Shown here one piece after another: positions 1 through 7,882 of a stretch of DNA of 40,544 nt. The stretch spans positions 1-40,544 of the forward strand of contig CACZHK010000014.1 in the NCBI GenBank assembly GCA_902780915.1, read 5' to 3'. The notes below the pieces were generated by a model. The model did not search any database. It saw only the letters and a list, made by a program, of their open reading frames with translations, and had not been told where the DNA came from. The DNA comes from Pseudoselenomonas ruminantium. Lineage in GTDB: Bacteria > Bacillota > Negativicutes > Selenomonadales > Selenomonadaceae. Made by a program: the position numbers and the translations under genes. How positions within the stretch are numbered: the first letter of the stretch is position 1; every line of letters starts with the position of its first letter.

Positions 1-706
1 GGATACGGATATCGAAGTCGTGGCCCTGCCCACCCGCTACCCTCAGGGGGCGGAGAAAATGCTCATCTACGCCCTCACGGGGCGGGAGGTGCCCATGGGG
101 AGCCTGCCCATGGACGCAGGGGCCGTGGTGCAGAACGTGGGGACAGTAGCGGCCATTGCAGATGCAGTGGAGCAGGGGATTCCCCTTATCCAGCGCGTGA
201 CCACCGTGTCCGGGGACGCAGTGGCGGAGCCAAAGAACCTCAGGGTGCGGCTTGGCACCAGCTATAAAGCTTGCCTGGACTACGCCGGAGGCTTCAAGGA
301 AACGCCGGACAAAATCCTGGCAGGCGGCCCCATGATGGGCATGGCCCAGCAGAGCCTGGAGGTGCCTGTGCTGAAGGGTTCCTCTGGCATCCTGGCCCTC
401 ACGCGCAAAATCACGGAACATGGCCCGGAGATGAACTGCATCCGCTGCGGGCGCTGCGTGAAGGCCTGCCCCATGGGGCTGGTGCCCAGCATGCTGAGCA
501 TCCTTTCCCAGCGGGGAGATTACAAGGCCTGCCGGGATGATTACGGCCTGATGAACTGCGTGGAGTGTGGCTGCTGCACCTATGTGTGCCCTGCCAAGCG
601 CAATATCGTCCAGTACATCCGTCTGGCCAAGAATGAAATAAGGGCCGAGGCAGCCAGGGAAAAGGCCAAGGCTGAGGCCAAGAAGGAAAAGGAGGCGGCC
701 AAATGA
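1..706 (+). CDS. rnfC: RnfC, C-terminal part (electron transport complex subunit C), cut by window start
   Basis: The visible 234 residues are the C-terminal part of RnfC, the peripheral iron-sulfur subunit thought to take electrons to or from NAD(H) in the membrane Rnf complex. The reading frame is open from base 2, so the true start lies outside the window. Early residues read LPTRYPQGAEKMLIYALTGR, a hallmark RnfC segment. Near the end are two 4Fe-4S cluster motifs, CIRCGRCVKACP and CVECGCCTYVCP, followed by a charged Lys/Ala/Glu tail. The stop overlaps the rnfD start (ATGA), so the genes are translationally coupled. The gene order rnfC-D-G-E-A-B matches the usual clostridial/Negativicutes arrangement. 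Identity is very secure; only the missing N-terminus is unknown. Confidence 0.96.
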   Translation, partial: DTDIEVVALPTRYPQGAEKMLIYALTGREVPMGSLPMDAGAVVQNVGTVAAIADAVEQGIPLIQRVTTVSGDAVAEPKNLRVRLGTSYKACLDYAGGFKETPDKILAGGPMMGMAQQSLEVPVLKGSSGILALTRKITEHGPEMNCIRCGRCVKACPMGLVPSMLSILSQRGDYKACRDDYGLMNCVECGCCTYVCPAKRNIVQYIRLAKNEIRAEAAREKAKAEAKKEKEAAK

Positions 707-1691
707 GCGAAGCAGAAGTAAAGACGAATATGGCTGCCGGACAGACGGCCAAGGCTCCTGCAGCACCACCAAAGCCTGCAGAAGCAAAGGAGGAAGTGAA
801 GTTCACCATTTCTTCCTCGCCCCATATCCGGGACGGGGAGACCATTGCCCATATCATGTGGCAGGTCAACCTGGCTTTGCTGCCGGCGGCTCTCTTTGCA
901 ATTTACTGGTTTGGGATTCCCGCACTTATCAATATGGCAGTTGGCAGCTGGCCATGTCCATGTCTCCCTTGCTGCCTCCCTACATGGTGGCCATCGGCTC
1001 CATTCTGGCCATCGTGGTGGCCAAGCAGTCCATGGGGGGATTGGGCTTCAATATCTTCAACCCCGCCCACATCGGCAGGGCGGCTCTCATGGTGTCCTGG
1101 CCCGTGGCCATGACCACCTGGACGAAGATGCAGGATATGTCTGCCGGGGCAGTAGATGCCATGACGGGGGCGACTCCGCTGAATATCCTGAAATTGCAGG
1201 GCTATGATGCCCTGGTGGCCACCTTCGGCGGCCAGGGGGAAATGTACAAGAGCCTGCTTTTGGGCACCCGCAACGGCAGCCTGGGGGAGACCAGCACTAT
1301 TCTCCTGCTTCTCGGCGGGCTTTATCTTATCTACAAAGGCTATATCAACTGGGTAGTGCCGCTGGGCATGATTGCCACCGTGGGGGTGCTCACCTGGCTT
1401 TTCGGCCCTGGGGGCTTTGGCACCGGCGACCCTCTGTTCCATGTGATGGCGGGGGGCCTCATGCTGGGAGCTTTCTTCATGGCTACGGATATGGTTACCA
1501 TTCCCATGACCATCACGGGACAGATGATCTTCGCCGTGGGGGCGGGGGCCTTGACGGTGCTGATCCGCCTGGCCGGGGGCTATCCCGAGGGAGTCTGCTA
1601 TTCCCTGCTGCTGATGAACGCGGTGACACCGCTCATTGACCGCTATGTGAAGCCCCGCATCTTCGGGGCACCGAAGGGGGGCGCAAACTGA
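703..1691 (+). pseudogene. rnfD: rnfD disrupted by an internal deletion and frameshift
   Basis: RnfD is the membrane subunit carrying covalent FMN in the Rnf complex. The first frame (from 703) encodes a Lys/Ala-rich N-terminus, then HIMWQVNLALLPAALFAIYW, the start of the RnfD membrane domain, and loses homology at about 940. RnfD homology resumes in another frame at about 945 (MSPLLPPYMVAIGS) and runs to 1691 through NIFNPAHIGRAALMVSWP and the flavin-attachment motif DAMTGAT. The family normally has about 35-40 residues between these points, including a DGSA...TGLLLAL-type segment, so roughly 100 bp or more is missing and the frame is broken. TGGCAG occurs twice at the junction (935-940 and 942-947). 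Either the gene is really dead, or this is a collapsed or assembly-error region. The other five rnf genes are intact. Confidence 0.85.
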
Positions 1692-2248
1692 TGGCAGATG
1701 CAAATGAACATTCCATCGTGAAGATTGCCTCCAATCTGGCTATGGCCTGTTTCGTATCCGGCCTGGTCATCGGCGCTGTCTACTATGTGACCGCTCCCGT
1801 AGCGGCCCAGAAAGCTGAGGAGATGAAGCAGGAGTCCATGCGCTCACTGGTGGCAGAGGCGGATGATTTCAAGGAAATCCCCGGTGAGGAAGGCTGCTTT
1901 GCAGCGGAAAAGGATGGCCGGACAGTGGCCTACATCATCCCCTCCGAGTCCAAGGGCTACGGTGGCAAGATCAAGCTCCTGGTAGCTGTTGATACCGCGG
2001 GCAAGGTTCTGGATTTCAATATCCTGGAGCACAATGAAACGCCGGGCCTGGGGGATAACGCCCAGAAGCCCGCCTTCCGCAGTCAGTTTGCAGGCAAGGG
2101 GGCTGAGCTTCTGGAGGTCACCAAAGACCCCGCCAACAAGGAAAACATACAGGCCATGACGGGCGCCACCATTTCCTCCCGGGCTGTCACCAAGGGGGTA
2201 CGTGAGGCGGCAGAAAAGGCCGTGACTTTGGCGAAGGGGGGCAGGTAA
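1691..2248 (+). CDS. rnfG: RnfG, FMN-binding subunit of the Rnf complex
   Basis: This 185-residue protein has one N-terminal membrane segment (about residues 12-34, IASNLAMACFVSGLVIGAVY) and an extracytoplasmic FMN-binding domain. The C-terminal motif AMTGATISS is the site where FMN is joined covalently to a threonine by a phosphoester bond. HNETPGLGD is the other conserved family block. In Rnf, RnfG passes electrons between flavins during ferredoxin:NAD oxidoreduction coupled to ion pumping. The ATG overlaps the rnfD stop (TGATG) and the stop is one base from the rnfE start, so it sits inside a tightly packed operon. Length and motifs are normal. Confidence 0.96.
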   Translation: MADANEHSIVKIASNLAMACFVSGLVIGAVYYVTAPVAAQKAEEMKQESMRSLVAEADDFKEIPGEEGCFAAEKDGRTVAYIIPSESKGYGGKIKLLVAVDTAGKVLDFNILEHNETPGLGDNAQKPAFRSQFAGKGAELLEVTKDPANKENIQAMTGATISSRAVTKGVREAAEKAVTLAKGGR

Positions 2249-2249
2249 G

Positions 2250-2909
2250 ATGGACAAGCTGAAAGAACTTTGGCCCATATACAGCAAGGGCCTCTTGGCA
2301 GAGAACCCTATTTTCATCCTGGCTCTGTCCCTGTGCCCTGCCCTGGCAGTGACTACGACAGTTATCAACGGCCTGACCATGGGCCTGACGGTGACCTTTG
2401 TCATCACTTCCAACAATGTGGTGGTGTCGCTGGTAAGGCACCTGGTAAATCCCAAGGTGCGCGTGCCTGTCTATATCACGTCCATTGCTACGATAGTCAC
2501 GGTGGCCCAGCTGGTATTGCAGGCTTACTTCCCTGTGCTTTACAAGGCCATGGGCATCTATCTGGCTCTGGTGGTGGTGTTCGCCATCATCCTGGCCCGG
2601 GCAGAGGTCTTTGCCTCGAAAAATGGCGTGGTGCGCTCCTTCTTGGATGGCTTCGGCATGGGCTGCGGCTTCACGCTGGCTATGCTGGTTATCTCTGCCA
2701 TCAGGGAGCTTATCGGCTCCGGCACTTTGCTGGGCTATCAGGTCATGGGTTCCGGCTATGAGCCCATGCTGATGATGATACTGCCGCCTGGTGCTTTCAT
2801 TCTCATCGGCTACTTGGTGGCGGCCACCAAGACCTGGAACGCTCATCGTGAGAAAATCGAGGCCCAGGAGGCCCGGCGCAGGGAAGCCAGAAAGGAGGCT
2901 GAAGCCTGA
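2250..2909 (+). CDS. rnfE: RnfE, integral membrane subunit of the Rnf complex
   Basis: This 219-residue protein, rich in hydrophobic segments, belongs to the RnfE/NqrD family. It starts MDKLKELWPIYSKGLLAENP and has the conserved LCPALAVTTTVINGLTMGL segment and VISAIRELIGSGTLLG. About six membrane helices can be placed, and the C-terminus is a charged tail rich in Glu, Arg and Ala. RnfE and RnfA form the inverted pair of membrane subunits in the core of the ion-translocating complex. The gene starts one base after rnfG ends and its stop overlaps the rnfA ATG. Confidence 0.96.
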   Translation: MDKLKELWPIYSKGLLAENPIFILALSLCPALAVTTTVINGLTMGLTVTFVITSNNVVVSLVRHLVNPKVRVPVYITSIATIVTVAQLVLQAYFPVLYKAMGIYLALVVVFAIILARAEVFASKNGVVRSFLDGFGMGCGFTLAMLVISAIRELIGSGTLLGYQVMGSGYEPMLMMILPPGAFILIGYLVAATKTWNAHREKIEAQEARRREARKEAEA

Positions 2910-3484
2910 TGGCTGAGTATTTGACGCTCTTCATAGGGGCGGTGATCATCAACAACTTCGTGCTGACGAAGTTCCTGGGGCTGTGCATTTTCTTCGGCAT
3001 TTCCAAGAGTTTTTCCGCCTCCGTGGGCATGGGCATGGCGGTGACCTCCGTCATGACCATGAGCTCCATTCTGGCCTGGATTGTCTATTTCTTCGTGCTG
3101 GAGCCTCTGGGAGTCACATTCCTTACTACCATCGTCTTTGTGGTGCTGACGGCCAGCTTCGTGCAGCTGCTGGAGCTGGTCATCAAAAAGCAAGCTCCTG
3201 CCCTCTACAATATGTGGGGCATCTACCTCCTGCTCATCGCCACCAACTGCATCGTGCTGGCGGTGCCCCTGCTGAATGTGGAAAACAGCTACAGCCTGCT
3301 GAAGAGCATCGTGTTTGCCATCGGCTCCGGCCTGGGCTTCGCCCTGGCTATCGCCCTGATGGCCTCCCTGCGTGAGAAGCTGGTTTATGCAGATGTGCCC
3401 AAGCCCCTTCAGGGTATTGGTATAGCCTTTATACTTGCGGGGATGCTGTCGCTGGCATTCCTGGGCTTCTCTGGAATGTTATAA
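2909..3484 (+). CDS. rnfA: RnfA, integral membrane subunit of the Rnf complex
   Basis: This 191-residue, six-helix membrane protein is of the RnfA/NqrE family and is an inverted-topology relative of RnfE. The family signature NNFVLTKFLGLCIFFGISKS is near the N-terminus, and MASLREKLVYADVPKPLQG precedes the last helix. RnfA and RnfE together hold a membrane iron-sulfur centre in known complexes; the conserved Cys of FLGLCIFFG is visible. The ATG overlaps the rnfE stop (TGATGG). A 29-bp gap with AGGAGG leads to rnfB. Confidence 0.97.
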   Translation: MAEYLTLFIGAVIINNFVLTKFLGLCIFFGISKSFSASVGMGMAVTSVMTMSSILAWIVYFFVLEPLGVTFLTTIVFVVLTASFVQLLELVIKKQAPALYNMWGIYLLLIATNCIVLAVPLLNVENSYSLLKSIVFAIGSGLGFALAIALMASLREKLVYADVPKPLQGIGIAFILAGMLSLAFLGFSGML

Positions 3485-3513
3485 GGCCAGCTTGAATTTT
3501 AGGAGGTTTCTGT

Positions 3514-4347
3514 ATGGAAACTGCTATTTATATAATCGTTGTTCTGGTAGGAGTAGGTACCTTCTTTGGCTTGGTGCTGGCTCTGGCAGACAAGAAATTT
3601 GCTATGGAATCAAATCCCCTCATCGCAGAAGTGGAGGACATACTGCCCAAGGGCCAGTGCGGTGCCTGCGGCTTTGCGGGGTGCGCCAAGTACGCCGAGG
3701 CGGTGGTGGAGGATCCGGAGGTGGCACCGAATCTCTGCGTCCCAGGCAAGGCGGCGGTGGCGGCCAAGGTGGCAGAGCTCACCGGGAAGAAGGCGGAGGC
3801 CACAGAGCCGCACTATGCCTATCTCAAATGCCGTGGCAATCTCACGGCGGCGGTCATGGCCGCCCGCTACGAGGGGGTGCCTGACTGCGCTGCCGTGAGG
3901 CTGGTGGGGGGCGGCCCCAAGGGGTGCAAGTTCGGCTGCCTGGGCTTCGGCAACTGCGTGAAGGCCTGTCCCTTCGGTGCCCTCTCCATGGGGGAAGATG
4001 GCTTGCCTGTGGTGGACAAGGAAATCTGCACGGGCTGCGGCAAATGCGTGGAGACCTGCCCCCAGGGCCTCATGGCGCTGAAGACCTTCGGCGCTCCCGT
4101 GGAAGTCACCTGCAGCTCCCACGACAAGGGGCCTGCGGCCAAGAAAGCCTGCCAGAACGCCTGTATCGGCTGCGGGCTCTGCATGAGGAACTGCAGTCAG
4201 GGAGCCATCAAGGTGGAGAATTTCCTGGCGGTGGTGGATTCAGCCAAGTGCGCCGGCTGCACTGAGCCCACCTGCCTGAGCAAATGTCCCACCAAGGCCA
4301 TACAGAGTTTGGTCAAGGCTCATGCCGCGCAGGAAAAAACCGCATAA
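3514..4347 (+). CDS. rnfB: RnfB, iron-sulfur subunit that accepts electrons from ferredoxin
   Basis: This 277-residue protein has one N-terminal membrane helix (residues 3-25), then the RnfB Fe-S domain CGACGFAGCAKYAEAV, followed by several ferredoxin-type clusters: CLGFGNCVKACP, CTGCGKCVETCP, CIGCGLCMRNC and CAGCTEPTCLSKCP. RnfB is the entry point for reduced ferredoxin in the complex. A strong AGGAGG lies about eight bases upstream of ATG 3514. The gene is the last of the rnf operon; a hairpin terminator follows within ten bases. Length and cysteine content are typical of clostridial-type RnfB. Confidence 0.96.
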   Translation: METAIYIIVVLVGVGTFFGLVLALADKKFAMESNPLIAEVEDILPKGQCGACGFAGCAKYAEAVVEDPEVAPNLCVPGKAAVAAKVAELTGKKAEATEPHYAYLKCRGNLTAAVMAARYEGVPDCAAVRLVGGGPKGCKFGCLGFGNCVKACPFGALSMGEDGLPVVDKEICTGCGKCVETCPQGLMALKTFGAPVEVTCSSHDKGPAAKKACQNACIGCGLCMRNCSQGAIKVENFLAVVDSAKCAGCTEPTCLSKCPTKAIQSLVKAHAAQEKTA

Positions 4348-4353
4348 AAAAGA

Positions 4354-4388
4354 ACTGCCCGAGGCGGATGCTTCGGGCAGTCTTTTTA
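4354..4388. terminator. Bidirectional intrinsic terminator between rnfB and the PTS IIA gene
   Basis: A 9-bp stem ACTGCCCGA / TCGGGCAGT (4354-4362 with 4373-4381) is followed by a T run on the plus strand. It is preceded by an A run, so it can also end the convergent minus-strand gene. Confidence 0.9.
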
Positions 4389-4395
4389 TATGCAA

Positions 4396-4914
4396 TTACA
4401 CAGCATACTGAAGTACGGTGTCCTCCCCGGCCACGACGGACTCTCCGGCTGTGCGGGGGGTGATGTGCCTGACCCGCTCATAGTTCACGATGAGCACAGG
4501 GCAGATCATGTTGATTTTGTTCTTTTCCAATAGGGGCCTGTCCAGCTTCAGAATCGGGGTGCCTGCAGTGACTTTTTCGCCGCTGTGCTTCAAGGCCGTG
4601 AGTCCGTCCCCGTTCATGATGATGGTGTCGAGACCCACATGCACCAGTACCTGCACCCCATCGGGAGTAGTGATGGCAAAGGCGTGCTTCGTATCGAAGA
4701 AGAGGGTGATTTCCCCGTCACAGGGAGCCAGCACCGTGTCGCCGTCCGCCAGGATAGCCAGGCCATCGCCCGTGAGCTTTTCAGAGAAAACCGGATCCGG
4801 GACATCAATAAGTCTGATGGTTTGTCCTGAGATAGGAGCCAAGAGGTGGAGTGCTTGTAAATCCTTTTCCTGCGTAGTCATGCTTTGCTGCTTCATGTGT
4901 GGTGGTACATCCAT
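4396..4914 (-). CDS. Stand-alone glucose-family PTS IIA protein
   Basis: This 172-residue soluble protein is of the EIIA-Glc (Crr) family. The two active-site histidines are seen in TKHAFAI and VLVHVGLDTI; the second is the one phosphorylated by HPr. APISGQTIRL starts the domain and GTPILKLDR is the usual late block. No membrane IIB/IIC domain is attached or adjacent, so it either serves permeases encoded elsewhere or is regulatory. The start is uncertain: the first Met (4914) has no well-placed Shine-Dalgarno, and Met 7 or Met 12 are alternatives. A good promoter and a cre-like site lie upstream (4985-5041), which would suit catabolite control. Confidence 0.92.
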   Translation of the reverse strand: MDVPPHMKQQSMTTQEKDLQALHLLAPISGQTIRLIDVPDPVFSEKLTGDGLAILADGDTVLAPCDGEITLFFDTKHAFAITTPDGVQVLVHVGLDTIIMNGDGLTALKHSGEKVTAGTPILKLDRPLLEKNKINMICPVLIVNYERVRHITPRTAGESVVAGEDTVLQYAV

Positions 4915-4984
4915 TGCACCGACAGAAGCATTTCACCTGCCTTTGCTAAATTTTTGAAAATTTCGTACTCGTTCCTTTTCCTCT

Positions 4985-5012
4985 ATTTTAAACCTTTGGC
5001 GGGTTTTGTCAA
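4985..5012 (-). promoter_or_regulatory. Sigma-70-type promoter for the PTS IIA gene
   Basis: Read on the minus strand: TTGACA (5007-5012), a 16-bp spacer, then TAAAAT (4985-4990). Transcription would start near 4977, leaving a leader of about 60 nt before the first ATG. Confidence 0.75.
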
Positions 5013-5028
5013 GGTTTGATGGGGCGGA

Positions 5029-5041
5029 GGAAACGTTTACC
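5029..5041. promoter_or_regulatory. Candidate cre (CcpA) site upstream of the PTS IIA promoter
   Basis: GGAAACGTTTACC is a near-palindrome around AAACGTTT and resembles the CcpA cre consensus. It ends 16 bp upstream of the -35 box of the IIA gene, a position more like activation than repression. The match is not perfect and no ccpA gene is in the window. Confidence 0.4.
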
Positions 5042-5072
5042 ATGCAAAATAAAGTGCTTGACAACCAAGACT

Positions 5073-5105
5073 GCCCTGGCCTGGTATGAGGCGCCAGGCC
5101 AGGGC
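5073..5105 (-). terminator. Strong hairpin downstream of the 5125-6222 gene
   Basis: A perfect 12-bp stem GCCCTGGCCTGG / CCAGGCCAGGGC (5073-5084 with 5094-5105) lies just past the stop of the minus-strand gene. The following minus-strand bases are T-rich but not a pure T run. Confidence 0.65.
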
Positions 5106-5124
5106 GCTGATTGTTTGAAGGGGG

Positions 5125-6222
5125 TCAAGGCAGGTTCGGTATATTCTTGCTGAGAGCAGTATGATGGATTATCTCATCTACTCTGAGGTCAATAGCCAGT
5201 TCCTGCTTGTGCAGGGTTTCGGCGGTGGCGAATTCTGACTGTTCATCGTTCTCCAGCGCCTTGATGAAGTGCTCCCAGGCTTCGATGGTGGTTTTGGTGG
5301 AGAGCTTCCTTTGCTCGGCCAGGTAGCGGGCGCCCTTGGGCACCTCTACCCGGTCAAGCTGTGCCTGCCTGTCCTCCAGGGTGGGGATGACCTCCTTGAT
5401 CAGCAGCTTCCTGAGATTTTTCTTCTGGTAGTCCGTAAGCTTGCCAGCGGCGGTGCCTGTGAGGGACTGGAACTTGATCTGCTGGTCACGCAGCTTCTCA
5501 TTGCAGGCGCTCACTATGCCCTTGGTGGCCTCGATATAGTCGGCGATGTCTTTGTTCTGCAGGGGGGCGATGGTGTCAAGGTACTGCTTGTAGTTCTTGA
5601 TATAAGCCACCTGCCAGTGTCCGTCGGTGGACTTTTCCATGGACAGCACCAGGGTGAAGTCCGTCTGGGTGTAGTCCTCCCGCACCCTGACTTCCGCCAG
5701 GGCAGTGCTGCCGTGGCGGTCTACCTTGCTAACATCCAGGAAGGTGGTGTTGCGCAGTTGGCTGCGCTCCAAAAAGCGTTCGTAGTCAATGCCCAGCTGG
5801 CGGCCTTTCAGGATATCTGCTCCTTCCGGCAGGGTCCAGCTGCCCTCCGTCAGCCTCCGCAGGATGGTTTCCTCCGTGCCCTGGGCGAGCTGGGGCTTGA
5901 TGAGAATGTAGAATTTCTCGAACATCACCTTGCTCTGGGGCGTGAGGGTGGAGTCATAGGCAAAGAGGTCGATGGTCAGGTCGTCATAGGCCCGGGAGGT
6001 CAGCACCCCCAGGTTCACATAGCGCTTGAACTTTTCCCCGTCCTTCTCCTGCCAGGCCAGCTGGGCCTGCTCCAGGGCGTATTCCGGCGTGCGGGAGAAA
6101 AAGCCGAAATACCAGGCTGTGGTGCCGATGACTGCGGCTATGCACAGAAACAGCAGAAGCTGCCAGCGGTGTGAGCGTGATTGGCGCTCCTTCAGCTTCT
6201 TTTGCCAGGTATAGTCATCCAT
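5125..6222 (-). CDS. Membrane-anchored protein of unknown function, DUF2939-like N-terminus
   Basis: This 365-residue protein has a short basic cytoplasmic start, one membrane helix (about residues 20-42, WQLLLFLCIAAVIGTTAWYF), then a long soluble, charged region. The segment after the helix, TPEYALEQAQLAWQEKDGEK, followed by KFKRYVNLG, resembles the start of DUF2939-type proteins (a helical repeat followed by a beta-rich part). This is family resemblance by eye only. The C-terminal third is helical and rich in Gln, Lys and Glu. A good Shine-Dalgarno (AGGAGGAC on the minus strand) precedes ATG 6222. It appears to be a single-gene unit ending in a strong hairpin. The topology implies an outward-facing domain; function is unknown. 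Confidence 0.8.
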   Translation of the reverse strand: MDDYTWQKKLKERQSRSHRWQLLLFLCIAAVIGTTAWYFGFFSRTPEYALEQAQLAWQEKDGEKFKRYVNLGVLTSRAYDDLTIDLFAYDSTLTPQSKVMFEKFYILIKPQLAQGTEETILRRLTEGSWTLPEGADILKGRQLGIDYERFLERSQLRNTTFLDVSKVDRHGSTALAEVRVREDYTQTDFTLVLSMEKSTDGHWQVAYIKNYKQYLDTIAPLQNKDIADYIEATKGIVSACNEKLRDQQIKFQSLTGTAAGKLTDYQKKNLRKLLIKEVIPTLEDRQAQLDRVEVPKGARYLAEQRKLSTKTTIEAWEHFIKALENDEQSEFATAETLHKQELAIDLRVDEIIHHTALSKNIPNLP

Positions 6223-6319
6223 ACAGGAAAGTCCTCCTAGTTAAACGTGAAAACTATTTTATCATAACATTATTCAGGGAATTTGACTATTTAAAATTCC
6301 ATATTTGGAAGTTTTTTGG

Positions 6320-6336
6320 TATACTATAGATAGTAT
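6320..6336 (+). promoter_or_regulatory. -10-like TATACT inside a short inverted repeat
   Basis: TATACT (6320-6325) overlaps an inverted repeat ATACTAT-AG-ATAGTAT (6321-6336) about 28 bases before ATG 6364. No good -35 hexamer sits at the right distance. The repeat may be an operator or just AT-rich symmetry. Confidence 0.35.
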
Positions 6337-6363
6337 GTTCTGTTTATGCAAAAGGAGAACAAC

Positions 6364-6795
6364 ATGAAATGGCTGACCCATGAGGTGGTTACAGGGGTTC
6401 TTGTCTATGCGGCTACGGATGATCCTATGGCGGCAGTTTACAGCATGGCTGGGGCGATTATCCCCGATAAGGTGGAGGGAAATCCCTTCCAAAGGCATCT
6501 GTCCCATCGTGGCTGGTCCCACTGGCCCTTGCTCTACATACTGCTGGCCGGAGTCTTTGCCTCCGGGAAGGAGTATCTGGGCCTGGATTTCGGCACCTTG
6601 AAAGAGATTGGTTTTTTCATGGCTATAGGTGCTTTGCTGCACATAGCAGAAGATGCTCTCTGCGGCAAGGTGCCGTGGCTGACGCCTTACCACAAAATAG
6701 GGGTGAGGCTTTTCAAGGTCGGCTCTGTAGGCGAATACCTGACCGCTTTGGTGCTGGTGCTGGGGGCCTACGGTCTGAAAATCGCCTTTGGCTGA
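6364..6795 (+). CDS. DUF457/YdjM-type membrane-bound predicted metal-dependent hydrolase
   Basis: This 143-residue small membrane protein has conserved histidines in WLTHEVVTG, LSHRGWSHWPLLY and LLHIAEDAL. This pattern fits the YdjM/DUF457 family, predicted inner-membrane metal-dependent hydrolases of unproven activity. Three or four hydrophobic segments are visible. ATG 6364 is chosen because AAAGGAG lies six bases upstream; the ATG at 6346 is upstream of that Shine-Dalgarno and is not a credible start. A -10-like element within an inverted repeat lies upstream. No operon partner is evident; the next gene begins about 90 bp downstream. Confidence 0.8.
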   Translation: MKWLTHEVVTGVLVYAATDDPMAAVYSMAGAIIPDKVEGNPFQRHLSHRGWSHWPLLYILLAGVFASGKEYLGLDFGTLKEIGFFMAIGALLHIAEDALCGKVPWLTPYHKIGVRLFKVGSVGEYLTALVLVLGAYGLKIAFG

Positions 6796-6881
6796 AAAAC
6801 GCCCCTCGTTGAAGTGATTTTTGCATTTTGTGCGAGGGAATGGTTGAGGCACGGAGTACAGCAGGTAAGCGAATTGATGGT

Positions 6882-7232
6882 ATGACTTTTTCTGAAAAAC
6901 TCATGTGGTGGATCAAGGAAAAGGGGCTGGAGCCGGTGGATGTATATGAGTCTGCGGGCATCACCAAGGAGCATTTTTCCAAAATCAAAAAAAATTCCAA
7001 GTACCATCCCACCAAGGAAACGGCACTGGCCTTTGTCATGGCCTTGCATCTGAATATGGAGGCGGCAATGGATTTGCTGAAGCGGGCCGGGTATGCCCTG
7101 TCGCAAAGCAGCAAGAGCGATATCATTGTAGCGTATTTTTTGGAGCATGGCATATATAAACTCGACACGGTAAACGAGGCTTTGTATAGTTTTGGCTGCA
7201 AGCCGCTGTCAAACTGGCGCGCCACAAAATAA
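6882..7232 (+). CDS. Small helix-turn-helix-like protein, often found as a tail of larger clostridial proteins
   Basis: The 116-residue helical protein starts MTFSEKLMWWIKEKGL and contains YESAGITKEHFSKIKKN, which looks like an XRE-type helix-turn-helix, followed by HPTKETALAFVMALHLNMEA and a C-terminal part (SDIIVAYFLEHGIY). From memory, very similar domains occur alone or fused to other domains in Firmicutes. DNA binding is inferred, not shown. An upstream TTG (6828) is possible, but ATG 6882 begins exactly at the domain; no strong Shine-Dalgarno precedes either. It lies directly upstream of the first palindromic promoter, so it is one (unproven) candidate for the regulator of the island. 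Confidence 0.7.
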   Translation: MTFSEKLMWWIKEKGLEPVDVYESAGITKEHFSKIKKNSKYHPTKETALAFVMALHLNMEAAMDLLKRAGYALSQSSKSDIIVAYFLEHGIYKLDTVNEALYSFGCKPLSNWRATK

Positions 7233-7241
7233 ATTCCTCAA

Positions 7242-7285
7242 GTTGCCTGCCAGGCTACCGCACGAGCAAAGAATCCCGCTATAAT
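7242..7285 (+). promoter_or_regulatory. Palindrome-dependent promoter, copy A
   Basis: GTTGCCTGCCAGGCTAC (7242-7258), one mismatch from a perfect palindrome, is followed after exactly 21 bp by TATAAT (7280-7285). The -35 position reads ACCGCA, unlike TTGACA. The palindrome centre falls near -42, where class II activators bind. It drives the 7328 gene. Confidence 0.75.
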
Positions 7286-7327
7286 GAAGCCATAAAAGAA
7301 AATGGTTCATGTTAAGGGGGAATCGAA

Positions 7328-7756
7328 ATGACTTGGTGGAGAGATGGCCTGTTTTTGGCAATCGGCGGCCTGGCGGGATTTGCGCTGGCGGCAGTGATGG
7401 AGCGAAGCGATGAGGAATGTGAGGAAGAGACAGATGCAATGGAACTGCTTATAAAGGATATCCGGCAAGAGGCCGAATTCCTCATGGCGGGTTGCACCAC
7501 GGCCGAAGAACGCGAAAGTGTCTACGCACAGGTGAAGGAATCTGTGCGCAACTTGCAGCTCACCTTGCAGGAAAAGGGAGAAGAAATAATCTCCGACCTG
7601 CAAAGGGAAGCAGAGGAGGCTCCGGACAAGGAAACCATAGAAAGTGATTTGCAGGAACGAGTGGCAGCCTTCAAGCAGAAGATGGAGAACATGTCGGCCA
7701 AGCTGGACGAAACCCTGACCGACCTGGCCGACGGGCCTGCAGCGGCAGTGAATTGA
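7328..7756 (+). CDS. Small membrane-anchored coiled-coil protein (YtxH-like layout), unknown function
   Basis: The 142-residue protein has an N-terminal membrane helix (LFLAIGGLAGFALAAVM, residues 8-24) and then an almost wholly acidic, heptad-like helical region rich in Glu, Lys and Gln. The layout resembles YtxH-type envelope proteins, but no specific family can be claimed. AGGGGG precedes ATG 7328 by about seven bases. It is the first gene after palindromic promoter A and is followed, after a structured leader, by the small gene at 7883, so the two probably share a transcript. Confidence 0.75.
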   Translation: MTWWRDGLFLAIGGLAGFALAAVMERSDEECEEETDAMELLIKDIRQEAEFLMAGCTTAEERESVYAQVKESVRNLQLTLQEKGEEIISDLQREAEEAPDKETIESDLQERVAAFKQKMENMSAKLDETLTDLADGPAAAVN

Positions 7757-7763
7757 TGTTGGG

Positions 7764-7882
7764 GATAGGTGAATAAGTCCCCTTTCTAAAGACAGGTATC
7801 GAGGATAGGAACATGGACAGATGGGAGAAGTCTGTCTATGTCCAGATCCAGATACTTGTTACTGAGGAAAGGGGAATTTTTT
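7764..7882 (+). promoter_or_regulatory. Conserved structured leader, copy 1, with Shine-Dalgarno sequestration potential
   Basis: In order: GATAGG (7764-7769), CCCCTTTC (7779-7786), a hairpin ACATGGACAGA/TCTGTCTATGT (7811-7821 with 7831-7841, one G-U pair), ACTTGT (7854-7859), Shine-Dalgarno GAAAGGGG (7867-7874), six T, ATG. CCCCTTTC is exactly complementary to the Shine-Dalgarno, so the two could pair around the hairpin and hide the ribosome site. The same layout precedes the paralogous gene at 9508 (minus strand). Confidence 0.65.

Noticed and set aside
703..1691. Programmed ribosomal frameshifting to make full RnfD
   Set aside because: Joining the frames still leaves about 35-40 conserved residues missing, and there is no slippery heptamer or following stem-loop at 935-950.
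6320..6336. LexA operator before the DUF457 gene
   Set aside because: The ATACTAT/ATAGTAT repeat does not match the Gram-positive SOS box (CGAAC-N4-GTTCG); the family's LexA-linked name comes from the E. coli gene.
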